From: RUG572 sp051884915
GTDB taxonomy: Bacteria > Verrucomicrobiota > Kiritimatiellia > RFP12 > UBA1067
DNA length: 16,817 nucleotides
NCBI GenBank assembly: GCA_051884915.1
Contig: JBJEWF010000052.1
Coordinates: 1 to 16,817 of the forward strand
Direction of reading: 5' to 3'
Positions 5,301 to 12,560 of the stretch are shown here, piece after piece. Position 1 is the first letter of the stretch. Each line of letters begins with the position of its first letter. The translations under genes and the position numbers were made by a program. The notes below the pieces were generated by a model. The model was given only the letters and a program-made list of their open reading frames with translations. It was not told where the DNA came from and ran no database searches.

Positions 5301-8193
5301 ACGTTCCCGTCGCGTAGCCGCTCGACCAGAAGCAGCGGATCGTCCCGCCCGCCGGCACCTCGGTCCGCTCGATTGCGAAAAAGTCCGGCACGCGCAAGGC
5401 GTCCGGCCCGTCCGGATCGAACACGCAGACGTCCGCGTGCGCGCGGAACGGCCGGCCGTGCGGATCGGCGGAGGAGAATTCAAGACGGTAGGCCCCGGCG
5501 GGCAGATCCAGCGCCAAGCCGGCCGCGCCCGTCGCATCCGTCACGACGGCGAGCGTTTTCACGCACGCGCCCCGTTTCCAGCGCCGCCAGTCCCACGGCA
5601 TGTCCCGGGTCCCCGAATCCGCCGGCCACCCCGGCAGCCGGCATTCCGGCGGGGCGCGCACCACCTCCGGCGGCGGCACCAGCGCGTGGACGGCGAGCCT
5701 CCCTTTGGCCGCGACGGGAACGCCGTCGTGGGTGTCGACGGCCACCCCGACCGCAACCGGCGCGGACGGCGTGAGCCACCGGTTCGCCACGGAGACCGCC
5801 GCGCGCCAGGCGACCGTCCCGACCCGGAAGGTCCGGACGGCCACCCGGGTCTCGCCCGTGTCGTCCACGACTTCCGCCGTCAGCTCAAACGCGAAAACCG
5901 GCTCGCCGCCGAGGTCCGCCTGCGCGTCCGGCCGCGGCGTGAACGTCAGCTCGAACGCGCCCTTTCCGTCCGTCATCGTCTCGCCCGCGGCGACCGGTCC
6001 GTCGGCCGCGTCGCCGGACGCCGGACCGGCCCGGTCCTCCCGCCAGGCGGGATACCGCGTCGTCCGCCTGACGCGCCACTTCACCCGCGCGTACTGGACG
6101 GGCAGCCCCGAACAGGTCGTCGCCGCGCCGGCGACCGCCGTCGGCGTTCCCAGGCGGACGTCGGCCTTGCCCGGCAGCCAAGCCACGGAGAACTTGGGGC
6201 GTCGGTACTCTTCGACGCGGACGCGGCTGGACGTCTGCGCCGACGGCAGCGCGCGGTCTTCCGGCACCAGCCGCGCCGTCAGCGTGCAGGCCCCGGTCGC
6301 CCGGTCCGCCGGCACGGCAAGCGTTCCGTGGAACGACCCCCACTCGGTCGTCCGGTGGCGGGCGCTCCGCACCGACTTCCCGTTCGGGTCGACGAAATCG
6401 ACGATGACCGTCCGCCCTCCGCAGACGCGAAAATCCCGTGCGGCCGGATCGACGGCGTAGGCGAGACCTTTGAAATGGATGTCCTGTCCGGGGCGGTAGA
6501 TCGCGCGGTCCGTCACCAGCTCCACATGCTCGCCGCTCCCGGGGCGCGAAGGCGGAACGGCGGCGGTTCCCATGGCATCCAGCGAGAGGACTTCGTGTTC
6601 GCCGTCCACCGCGCGCACCATTCCGTAGAAACGCTCCCGCGCCAGCGCGAACGTTCCGTCCGCCCGCGAGGCCAGCGCGCCCGTCTTCTTCCAGCCGGCG
6701 CGCGCGCCCGACTCCCAAAGCTCGACGGTCACGCCCGCCGCGGGCAGACCCGACTCCGCGCGGAAGACCCGGCCCGTCACCAGGCCGTCCGCCGCCGAAA
6801 CGGCCAGGGCCAGACCGGTCACCGTGACGGAGACGGACCGCACGGCCACGTCCTCCTTCGTGAAATCGCCGTCCATGGCGGCGAGCAGAAGGTAGTGCCC
6901 CGGCGCCAGACCGGACGGAACCGGAAACGCGGCGACGTGTTCCGCGTAGTCCGCCGGATTGTCGAGTTCGACCCGCCAGGTCTTCGCCGCCAGACGGCCG
7001 GCCGCGACGTCCCGGCAGATCTTCCGGGAGGCGTCCCGGTAGAACTGGTTGTCCCAGAGTCCGTTGTCGCGAAGGACGTCGAACGGAATGCGGGCGATTC
7101 TGAAGACGAGCTGCGGAAGATTGTGCGAACGCACCTCGATCTCCGTTCCCGGCGTGGCCCACGTCCGCTCCGTTTCCACCCTGAAATCCGGCTTTTCCAG
7201 TTCCGAAACGAGCGCGCGGCACATTTTCCCGCCCACGGACTCCGGCCAGCGATCCCGGTAGCCGGCGGCGAGGTCGTGGGCGGCGACGAGCCGTCCTTCG
7301 CGCCGGAATTCCTCCGCCCGGCAGAATGCCGCCAGCGCCGAGACGTCAGTCCTCTCGCGGTAGGTCGCGACAAAGGCGTCGAGCGCGGCGACGTACTTCG
7401 CCGTCCGCTCCGTCTCGGGGACGTCCTCGAACGCGCGCACGTACCGGAGGCGCGCCAGTTCGGCGTCGGCCAGGGCGTCAGGCGCGGCGTCGTTCCGGTG
7501 GAAGGCGATCCGCCGGTCGAGCAGCGCGCATCCCTTCGCCAGCGTCGTGTCGGGGATCGTCGTGCCGTAGAAGTCGACCATGTCGTGAATCGCCACGTCG
7601 AAAAGCGTGGGACGGTAGGCCGCGGGCATGGTCCCCACGTCCATCAGTTCAGACCACGCTTCCACCGGGCACCGCTGGAGCTGGTCGGCGTGGGCGAGAA
7701 TCTTCGCGAATTGCGCCTCCAGCGTGGCGGCGATCCGCTCGCTCGACCACGGCGGCCGCTGCGCCGACGCGGCGCCGGCAAGTTCCGTCGGGCGCCGGCC
7801 GCCCCGCCGCTCCGCTTCGGACAGCCGCCGGCAGACGGACGCGAGATGGAGCCGGAGCACGCCCTGGATTTCGGCGGGGGCGGCGTCCACGCGGGCGGCA
7901 AAGGCGGGGAACCACGCGTCCGGGCCGTCGTCGCACACGCTCTCCCCGATGCGCTGCGCGCAAATCGCCGCACGCGCCGCATCCGGCCACCGCCGGGCGG
8001 CAATCGCCTCGGACGAGATCCGCGCCAGCAGATTCGTCGCCGTCCGCGGCAACGCCTTGCGCGTGGCGGTCCGGACGTCCTCCCAGGCCGTCTTGAAGTC
8101 AAATGCCGCCGCCCCGGCGCGTCCGGCCGGAAGCGCCAGCACGCAGACGGCAACGAGCAGGTGCCGCACCGGTCTCGGACACGGGCATTTCAC
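2359..8193 (-). CDS. large bacterial alpha-2-macroglobulin family protein with thioester motif
   Basis: Periplasmic broad-range protease trap: proteases cut a bait segment and are captured through an activated thioester. The product is 1,944 aa, longer than E. coli YfhM (about 1,650). Residues 1-29 are a signal peptide (LLVAVCVLALPAG core, cleavage around AGAAA) without a lipobox, so the protein is probably soluble. A helical, TPR-like stretch covers about 30-330. Macroglobulin domains follow, with TDRAIYRPGQ near 558. A Pro/Ala-rich linker at about 1120-1185 is the likely bait region, and ETAFFLPDLVTDADGR near 1190 marks the A2M core. Cys1414-Asn-Glu-Gln1417 is the CxEQ thioester motif, followed by a helical thioester domain and C-terminal beta domains ending near LYAPEF. 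GTG 8193 is chosen because AGGAAGG lies just upstream; the earlier TTG at 8220 lacks one. It starts 10 nt after tsaC. No pbpC partner is present. It has no TTA, CTA or TCA codon. Confidence 0.93.
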   Translation of the reverse strand: MKCPCPRPVRHLLVAVCVLALPAGRAGAAAFDFKTAWEDVRTATRKALPRTATNLLARISSEAIAARRWPDAARAAICAQRIGESVCDDGPDAWFPAFAARVDAAPAEIQGVLRLHLASVCRRLSEAERRGGRRPTELAGAASAQRPPWSSERIAATLEAQFAKILAHADQLQRCPVEAWSELMDVGTMPAAYRPTLFDVAIHDMVDFYGTTIPDTTLAKGCALLDRRIAFHRNDAAPDALADAELARLRYVRAFEDVPETERTAKYVAALDAFVATYRERTDVSALAAFCRAEEFRREGRLVAAHDLAAGYRDRWPESVGGKMCRALVSELEKPDFRVETERTWATPGTEIEVRSHNLPQLVFRIARIPFDVLRDNGLWDNQFYRDASRKICRDVAAGRLAAKTWRVELDNPADYAEHVAAFPVPSGLAPGHYLLLAAMDGDFTKEDVAVRSVSVTVTGLALAVSAADGLVTGRVFRAESGLPAAGVTVELWESGARAGWKKTGALASRADGTFALARERFYGMVRAVDGEHEVLSLDAMGTAAVPPSRPGSGEHVELVTDRAIYRPGQDIHFKGLAYAVDPAARDFRVCGGRTVIVDFVDPNGKSVRSARHRTTEWGSFHGTLAVPADRATGACTLTARLVPEDRALPSAQTSSRVRVEEYRRPKFSVAWLPGKADVRLGTPTAVAGAATTCSGLPVQYARVKWRVRRTTRYPAWREDRAGPASGDAADGPVAAGETMTDGKGAFELTFTPRPDAQADLGGEPVFAFELTAEVVDDTGETRVAVRTFRVGTVAWRAAVSVANRWLTPSAPVAVGVAVDTHDGVPVAAKGRLAVHALVPPPEVVRAPPECRLPGWPADSGTRDMPWDWRRWKRGACVKTLAVVTDATGAAGLALDLPAGAYRLEFSSADPHGRPFRAHADVCVFDPDGPDALRVPDFFAIERTEVPAGGTIRCFWSSGYATGTCRIAVMQGGKTLWTGQTDIARPRRLVEIPVTEEHRGRIAVMTEFMRENRLYRHCAHVNVPWDDKRLAVTAEHLTSRLEAGARERWTFRVTSRQTGAAARAEVLAFMYDKSLDAFCPHRARLVDADLFCPWGKAPVLPAFQNGRIEMAHLSGHFPAPISMPAGTWPSFCAAGTPPAHPGARDAVMASGVRAARMDGAQARSETAPRGMAPKAAAPEPDVPIRRNLRETAFFLPDLVTDADGRVSFTFTAPDALTGWQLWVLAHDRTLASGVLTNGDVVTRKALMVEPVAPRFAREGDDFRFAVKVTNTSDTPQKGDVSLAFRDVATDRPAVVGGGTRPFALGPSETKTFEFPVAIPDGQGFLAYVAKAAGETFADGEEGWLPVLSRRIFVQESVQLQARGAETRTFVCSNLLASAASDTIRHQDLAVEVVSRPAWYAVLSLPYLMEYPHACNEQTFNRYYANALGAFIVRGEPKIRERFDAWRNAGSDALKSPLETNERLKTVQLDATPWVRAARHETAARARLGALFEAERLADEQARCLEKLRLGRTDGLWPWFPGGRPSLEVTIYILTGFARLHRLAGTARPDWFDSVCRTLDGKVAEDVAARRRKGSGPFRLRDLDVRWLYLHSFGQMPEPDRKTRAFLRDELERRWPELGLATQAEAAIALCRAGRRACAREIMASLKERAIVSDETGMYWKRPPSFASGLFAAPVSAQAARIEAFHEVAEDAASVEACRVWLLKQKRTQNWSSTATTADAVYALLLDGGSALLTGGGLASVRLGGVEVPVGNAEAGTGRHSYRFGPEAIRPEMGNIAFTASGTPGVAWGGVHWSYFEDVLKVRAHEPKGLRVEKKYYRKVHTPQGVRLEAVAGAVEQGDELVARLAVTSDRVYEYVHLKDERPSCCEPEDVLSAYRWRGGVGFHQATRDTATHYCFDRLEPGEFVLETSFRVQRRGVFSGGLATVQCLYAPEFAAHSGAETIEVR

Positions 8194-8198
8194 GGCGG

Positions 8199-8205
8199 CC
8201 TTCCT
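8199..8205 (-). promoter_or_regulatory. ribosome binding site deciding the macroglobulin GTG start
   Basis: AGGAAGG on the minus strand, 5 nt before GTG 8193. It overlaps the tsaC stop codon (TAG, 8204-8206), implying coupled translation of the two genes. Confidence 0.65.
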
Positions 8206-8782
8206 AGCGAAGCGGGGCAATCCGCACGCCGCCCTGACGGAGAACGGTGGCGGCGCCGGACGGATCGACCTTCACGACCGTGGAGGCGAGTCCGCCGGGC
8301 GAGACGCCGCCATCGACCACCAGATCGGCGGACAGCCCCACGGCGGCCAGCGCGTCCGGCGCATCCGTCGCCGGCCGCCGGCCGCTCAGATTGGCGCTCG
8401 TCACCCGCAACACGCCGCCGCAGGCCGCCAGCAGCCGCCGCGTCCAGTCGTGATCGGGCACGCGGAGACCTTCAAACCCGTCGCCTTTCGGCAAGACCAG
8501 CGTCAACGCCCCCGGCCAGAACCGCGCCGCCAGACGGCGCGCGGCGGGCGGCGGCGGGCCGCCCAGGAATCCGGCGGCCGATTCGAAATCGGCCGCCAGC
8601 AGGGCGATCGGCTTGCGGGCCTCCCGCCCCTTGATCGCGTAGAGACGCGCCACCGCGTCGGGACGGTCCGGATGCGCGGCGAGGCCGTAGACCGTATCCG
8701 TCGGAATCACGGCCACGCCGCCCGCCAGCAGAACCGCCGCCGTGGCGGCAAGCGCGGCGTCATCGCAGGGCAGCGTCTTCAT
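8204..8782 (-). CDS. tsaC: threonylcarbamoyl-AMP synthase (TsaC/YrdC family)
   Basis: Makes threonylcarbamoyl-AMP from threonine, bicarbonate and ATP, the first step of the essential t6A37 modification of ANN-decoding tRNAs, in the cytoplasm. The product is 192 aa, matching the single-domain TsaC/YrdC form rather than the longer Sua5 form with a C-terminal extension. Visible family motifs are PTDTVYGL at 27-34, KGREARKPI at 51-59, FWPGALTLVL at 88-97, TSANLSG at 128-134 and STVVKV at about 167-172. The ATG at 8782 fits the family N-terminus, although the ribosome site upstream is weak. It lies 28 nt after the DUF1080 gene and 10 nt before the macroglobulin gene, and has no promoter of its own that I can see. 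Confidence 0.93.
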   Translation of the reverse strand: MKTLPCDDAALAATAAVLLAGGVAVIPTDTVYGLAAHPDRPDAVARLYAIKGREARKPIALLAADFESAAGFLGGPPPPAARRLAARFWPGALTLVLPKGDGFEGLRVPDHDWTRRLLAACGGVLRVTSANLSGRRPATDAPDALAAVGLSADLVVDGGVSPGGLASTVVKVDPSGAATVLRQGGVRIAPLR

Positions 8783-8810
8783 GCGGGCGATCCGCCAGAC
8801 GGGGGACGGT

Positions 8811-9512
8811 TCACTTCTTCAGTTCGAGGATCTTCATGTTGCGGAAGTAGGGGCAGGCGCCGCCATGCTTGCCCTGAAGGCCGATGGCGCCCTTCGTGGG
8901 GAGCGTGGCCATCGCCTTCGAGAGCCAGGGCTGGGACTTCGTGCCGTCCGGATTGATCTTCGCGTCCGTGTAGCGGGACAAATCGTCGTCGACCGTGATT
9001 TCCCCGTTCACGGCGACCTTCACCTTCTGCCCCTGCGCCCACACCGTCATGTGGTTCCATTCGCCGGCGGGCTTCACGTTGCTCTTCGCCGGTCCGCAAT
9101 GGCCGTAGAGGCCGCCGTTCTTCAGGCGCGGCGGATCGTTGCGCCACTTCTCGCCATGGTCGTCGAGCAGCTGCACCTCCACCGAATTCGGAATCCAGTT
9201 CTTCAGATCGGAGCAGTAGATGATCACGCCCGAATTCGCCTCCGGATCGAGCTTGTAGTCGAAATCGAGCACGAAGTTCTCGAAGGTCCCCTTGAACCAC
9301 AAGGCGCTGTCGACCGTCGAGGTCAGACCGTCCTTCCCGTAGCGGCTCCAGGTCCCCGGCTTGAAGTCGGCGACCTGCTCAAGCGGCACGCTCGCGTCGC
9401 CGATCAGATTCCGCCAGCCCGGCGCCGTCGTATCGGGGTGGACGCCCGCCGACTTCGTGCAACAGCAACCCGCCAGCGCGACCAGCGCGACGGCCATCAT
9501 CAATGTCTTCAT
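8811..9512 (-). CDS. DUF1080 (3-keto-disaccharide hydrolase-type) lipoprotein
   Basis: A 233-aa lipoprotein with a single DUF1080 domain, a concanavalin-like jelly-roll fold that is widespread in PVC and Bacteroidota. Some members hydrolyse 3-keto-glycosides; the role of this one is unknown. The signal ends in a clean lipobox LAGC, with Cys16 as the lipidation site, so it should be anchored in the envelope. Typical family strands include NSGVIIYC at 93-100 and SVEVQLLDD at 110-118, and FRNMKILELKK closes the domain. The start at ATG 9512 is chosen because GAGGA lies 8 nt upstream; the ATG at 9527 has no ribosome site. It lies 72 nt after nadA, the widest gap in this operon, with no clear promoter in the gap. 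Confidence 0.9.
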   Translation of the reverse strand: MKTLMMAVALVALAGCCCTKSAGVHPDTTAPGWRNLIGDASVPLEQVADFKPGTWSRYGKDGLTSTVDSALWFKGTFENFVLDFDYKLDPEANSGVIIYCSDLKNWIPNSVEVQLLDDHGEKWRNDPPRLKNGGLYGHCGPAKSNVKPAGEWNHMTVWAQGQKVKVAVNGEITVDDDLSRYTDAKINPDGTKSQPWLSKAMATLPTKGAIGLQGKHGGACPYFRNMKILELKK

Positions 9513-9520
9513 CGTTCTTG

Positions 9521-9525
9521 TCCTC
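9521..9525 (-). promoter_or_regulatory. ribosome binding site deciding the DUF1080 start
   Basis: GAGGA on the minus strand, 8 nt before ATG 9512. It lies inside the would-be coding sequence of the ATG at 9527, favouring the shorter start that puts the lipobox Cys at residue 16. Confidence 0.6.
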
Positions 9526-9584
9526 ATTTCGTTGTTTACCTTGGTTCGTCAAATGGCGTGAGACTCCCCGCCCGGCCGCCCCGT

Positions 9585-10481
9585 TCAGCCAATCGCCAGC
9601 ATGGCGTCGATGGCGCGCCGGGCGCGCACGGCGATGTCTTCCGGCACCGTCACGACCGGCGTCGCGTCGCGAAGGCAGTCGCGGACCTTTTCGAGCGTCG
9701 TCTTCTTCATGTTCGGGCAGACAAGGGCGGTCGAGGCCGGATGGAACGTCTTGCCGGGGTTCTCCTTCCGCAGCCGGTGGAGAATCCCCGTTTCCGTCCC
9801 CACGATGAACTCCCGCGCGGACGAATTCCTGGCGAAGGCGCACATGCCGCCCGTCGAGAGGCACTGGTCGGCCGCGTCGCGCACGTCCTTCGCGCACTCC
9901 GGATGGACCAGCACAAGGGCGCCGGGATGCGCCTTGCGGGCGTCGGCGATCTGCCGGGCCGTCAAGCGGGCGTGCGTGGGGCAATAGCCCGGCCACAGCA
10001 CGTAGTCGACCCCGAACTTGGCCGCGACATGGCCGCCCAGATGCCGATCGGGGACGAAAATGATCTCGCGGTCCTTCGGAAAGGTCGCCATCACCCGCTC
10101 GGCATTGCCGGAGGTCACGCACAGGTCGCACTCCGCCTTGACCTCGGCCGTCGAGTTCACGTAGCAGACGGCCGCCGCGCCCGGATGCTTCGCCTTCAGG
10201 GCCCGGAGCTGTTCGGCGGTGATCATGTCCGCCATCGGGCACCCCGCCGTCTCGTCGGGGATGAGAACCGTTTTCCGCGGATTGAGGATGGCGGCGGTTT
10301 CGGCCATGAAATAGACGCCGCAGAACACGATGGCGTCGGCGTCGACCGTCGCGGCCCGGCGCGCGAGCTCAAGCGAGTCGCCCGTGAAGTCGGCGACGTC
10401 CTGCACGTCCGGCCGCTCGTAGTTGTGGGCCAGGATCACGGCGTTGCGGAGTTTCTTCAGCTTCTGGATTTCTTCGACCAT
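9585..10481 (-). CDS. nadA: quinolinate synthase A
   Basis: Condenses iminoaspartate with dihydroxyacetone phosphate to quinolinate, in de novo NAD synthesis, using an oxygen-sensitive [4Fe-4S] cluster in the cytoplasm. The product is 298 aa, the same length as the Thermotoga maritima enzyme as I recall it. The three cluster ligands are present: Cys81 (AGCPMADMI), Cys167 (GYCPTHAR) and Cys255 (LVCPNMKK). The substrate-binding elements HNY at 19-21 and VNSTAEVK at 108-115 are also conserved. ATG 10481 is chosen because GAGGTG lies 5 nt upstream; a GTG at 10508 would add nine residues without family match. It is 40 nt downstream of the antiporter gene. NadB and NadC are not in the window. An oxygen-labile cluster enzyme is compatible with an anaerobic host. 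Confidence 0.96.
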   Translation of the reverse strand: MVEEIQKLKKLRNAVILAHNYERPDVQDVADFTGDSLELARRAATVDADAIVFCGVYFMAETAAILNPRKTVLIPDETAGCPMADMITAEQLRALKAKHPGAAAVCYVNSTAEVKAECDLCVTSGNAERVMATFPKDREIIFVPDRHLGGHVAAKFGVDYVLWPGYCPTHARLTARQIADARKAHPGALVLVHPECAKDVRDAADQCLSTGGMCAFARNSSAREFIVGTETGILHRLRKENPGKTFHPASTALVCPNMKKTTLEKVRDCLRDATPVVTVPEDIAVRARRAIDAMLAIG

Positions 10482-10486
10482 CAGAA

Positions 10487-10492
10487 CACCTC
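10487..10492 (-). promoter_or_regulatory. ribosome binding site deciding the nadA start
   Basis: GAGGTG on the minus strand, 5 nt before ATG 10481. Confidence 0.65.
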
Positions 10493-10521
10493 GGTGCTTG
10501 AAGTTCACGCGGTCCGGAGGG

Positions 10522-11544
10522 TCAGGGACGCGCCCCCGCCTCCTGCACCAGCATCAGGATCGTGTACCCCACGAAAGCCAGGATCCACACGGCGCCTTCG
10601 AGCCGGTTGAACCGCCCCGATTCCAGCTTGCGGCCACGCCGCCAGTCGACGCCAAAGAGGAGAATCGAGAACGAGAGGAGGGCCAGCACCGGCAGGTCGC
10701 GCCGGACGATCCAGGGACTGTAATCCCGGAACGGGCAGATGGCCCCGGCCATGCCGACAACGCCCAGCATGTTGAACAGATTGGAGCCGATGATGTTGCC
10801 CACGACAAACTCGGACTCCCCCTTTCGTGCCGAGACCACGGCCGAAGCCAGCTCCGGCAGGGACGTGCCGATCGCCACGACCGTCAGGCCGACGAGGAGA
10901 TCCGAAACGTGCAGGACGTCGCGGGCGAAATCCACGCACCCCCACACGAGCAGATGGGAGGAGGCGATGAGCAGCGCCAGGCCCGCGAACAGCCAGAACC
11001 AGTCGGCGCCCGTCGCGACGACGCCGGCCGCGCCGCCCGATTCGGGGCGCACCGCGTCCGCGCCGCCCGCTTTCCCCTCGAACCAGCAGTAGAGCGGCAT
11101 CAGCGCGGCGAACAGCCCGAGCAGCACGAAGGCGTCGGTCCGGGAAAACCGCATGTCCTGCGTCAGAAACCACGACAGGGCGGCCACCGCGACGAGGACC
11201 GATACGGCGCCGTAGGCCACGGAAGGCTTCACCCGCAGCGGCCTGATCAGGGCCACGACGCCGAGAATCCCGGCGATGTTGAAGATGCAGGAGCCGTAGG
11301 CGTTCCCCAGGGAGAGATTCGAATGCCCGCTCACCCCCGAAAGAACCGACACGGCAAGTTCGGGCGCGGACGTGCCGAAGCCGATGACGACCATGCCGAC
11401 CACGAAGGGCGAAACCCCGAATGCCCGCGCGATGACGGCCGCCGAATCGATGAAGCGGTCGGCGCTCCACGCCAGAGCCGCCAGCCCGCCGACAATGAAC
11501 ACGAGCGACAGGAGCAGGGGGATGTTCTGGTTGAGATCGAGCAT
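10522..11544 (-). CDS. inner-membrane Na+/Ca2+ antiporter (CaCA family, YrbG-like)
   Basis: Integral membrane exchanger of the CaCA superfamily, predicted to swap sodium for calcium (or a similar cation) across the inner membrane. The 340-aa product is almost entirely hydrophobic helices and shows the two inverted alpha repeats: VIGFGTSAPELAVS with GNAYGSCIFN at about 53-89, and VAIGTSLPELASA with GNIIGSNLFN at about 223-258. The second repeat is canonical; the first has Gly-Ser-Cys where Gly-Ser-Asn is usual. A polar Gly/Ala-rich loop at about 155-180 separates the halves. ATG 11544 lies only 3 nt after the upstream stop, so translation is probably coupled. Family is clear; ion preference cannot be read from the sequence. 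Confidence 0.93.
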   Translation of the reverse strand: MLDLNQNIPLLLSLVFIVGGLAALAWSADRFIDSAAVIARAFGVSPFVVGMVVIGFGTSAPELAVSVLSGVSGHSNLSLGNAYGSCIFNIAGILGVVALIRPLRVKPSVAYGAVSVLVAVAALSWFLTQDMRFSRTDAFVLLGLFAALMPLYCWFEGKAGGADAVRPESGGAAGVVATGADWFWLFAGLALLIASSHLLVWGCVDFARDVLHVSDLLVGLTVVAIGTSLPELASAVVSARKGESEFVVGNIIGSNLFNMLGVVGMAGAICPFRDYSPWIVRRDLPVLALLSFSILLFGVDWRRGRKLESGRFNRLEGAVWILAFVGYTILMLVQEAGARP

Positions 11545-11547
11545 GGG

Positions 11548-12504
11548 TCAAAGCCCCCGATTTCCCGCGCCGTCCCCGACCAGGCCGTCCAAAGCCGGCA
11601 GCCGGGCGTGCTGGACGAGCTTGAACGGAAGGTGCAATCCCAGAGGGCGGAGGAACCGCGCCATCCGCCCCGAGCGCACGTCGATTTCGCCGGGGACCTT
11701 CGCCTGTCCGAGAATGGCGTCGAGGACGCGCTGCGCATGGCCTTCCCACAGGCGCTTCAGGCCGCCGGGCTTCCCGTCGACGGCCAGTCGCAGCCAGGCC
11801 ACCCGCTCCTTCGTCTCGGCGTCCACGACGGCCAGGACGTAGAGGAAGCGCGAATCGGGACCGGCGGTCCGGAGATTCGGCACGAGGAAGAAATCGACTT
11901 CCCACCGGAGGCGGGGATGGACGGGCAGCCCCTTGGCGGCTTCGCAGCCCTGCCGGTCCAGCGTCACCTGTTCGGCCATCTGGACGATCTCCTCCCGCGG
12001 CAGCGCGAGAGGTCCGTCCTGCCAGACGCCCTCGACCAGCTCCTTGCGGGCGAACATCGCGTTCTGGGACACGTATTTGAGCGGCAGTTCGGGGTCGTCC
12101 TCCAGCCGCAGCATCACCCCGTAGCACTCCAGCAGAAGCGGCGCGAGAAAGTTCAACTCGTCCGACGTCGGCCGGACCGGCACCATGCCCGGACTGTACC
12201 GGAAGATCTCGACGCGGCCCTTGGCCCCCGCCGCCACCTCGAAATGGCGGAAGTCCATCGGCGACAGCGCAACCCCGTAGTCCGGCAGGCGGCGCGTCAA
12301 AATGAAATCGCGGAACTCGGCGAACGCCGGGAACAGCAGCAGGCGGCCGACCACGGCGGACGGGTTCTTCTCGGACACGACCAGCGCGATGTAGGGATCC
12401 TCCGCCATTTGGGACACCAGCGCCCAATTGTGGCGCGAGGCTTTCTCCCACACGCCAAGCTCCGCGATCGCCGAGGCGATCGAATATGAATCCTTCTTGT
12501 CCAT
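11548..12504 (-). CDS. conserved-looking protein of unknown function, first gene of the antiporter-nadA-tsaC-macroglobulin operon
   Basis: A 318-aa, probably cytoplasmic protein with no signal peptide or membrane segment. I do not recognise it with confidence. The N-terminal half is mixed alpha/beta (W19, then LVSQMAEDPYIALVV). The C-terminal third reads as a domain with strands FLYVLAVVDAET and EIDVRSG and a closing LPALDGL; this layout is loosely reminiscent of DUF6930-type proteins of Firmicutes, but only tentatively. There is no obvious catalytic motif. It is followed after 3 nt by the antiporter gene, so the two are probably translated together. The ATG at 12504 is only 9 nt from the -10 element of the promoter at 12514, so the message would be nearly leaderless. 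The coding sequence is real: codon choice matches the neighbours, with no TTA, CTA or TCA over the part I could check. Confidence 0.8.
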   Translation of the reverse strand: MDKKDSYSIASAIAELGVWEKASRHNWALVSQMAEDPYIALVVSEKNPSAVVGRLLLFPAFAEFRDFILTRRLPDYGVALSPMDFRHFEVAAGAKGRVEIFRYSPGMVPVRPTSDELNFLAPLLLECYGVMLRLEDDPELPLKYVSQNAMFARKELVEGVWQDGPLALPREEIVQMAEQVTLDRQGCEAAKGLPVHPRLRWEVDFFLVPNLRTAGPDSRFLYVLAVVDAETKERVAWLRLAVDGKPGGLKRLWEGHAQRVLDAILGQAKVPGEIDVRSGRMARFLRPLGLHLPFKLVQHARLPALDGLVGDGAGNRGL

Positions 12505-12513
12505 CGCCCGCCT

Positions 12514-12522
12514 ATTCTATCA
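12514..12522 (-). promoter_or_regulatory. extended -10 promoter of the six-gene operon
   Basis: Minus-strand TGATAGAAT. There is no convincing -35 at 16-18 nt (AACACC at 17), so recognition would rely on the extended TG. Predicted transcription start is near 12507, only 2-4 nt before ATG 12504. Confidence 0.55.
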
Positions 12523-12560
12523 AAACTCGGAGATGAGGTGTTGGGGGATGTGCGGGTCCG

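Noticed and set aside
8194..8220. TTG start at 8220 for the macroglobulin
   Set aside because: No ribosome site, overlap with tsaC, and a rare start; GTG 8193 has AGGAAGG just upstream.
1543..8634. Plus-strand open frame of 2,363 codons, the longest in the window
   Set aside because: It is in exact codon register with argC and the macroglobulin gene on the other strand and is open only because they avoid TTA, CTA and TCA. Its translation is Arg/Pro/Ala-rich, matches no family and crosses three real genes.
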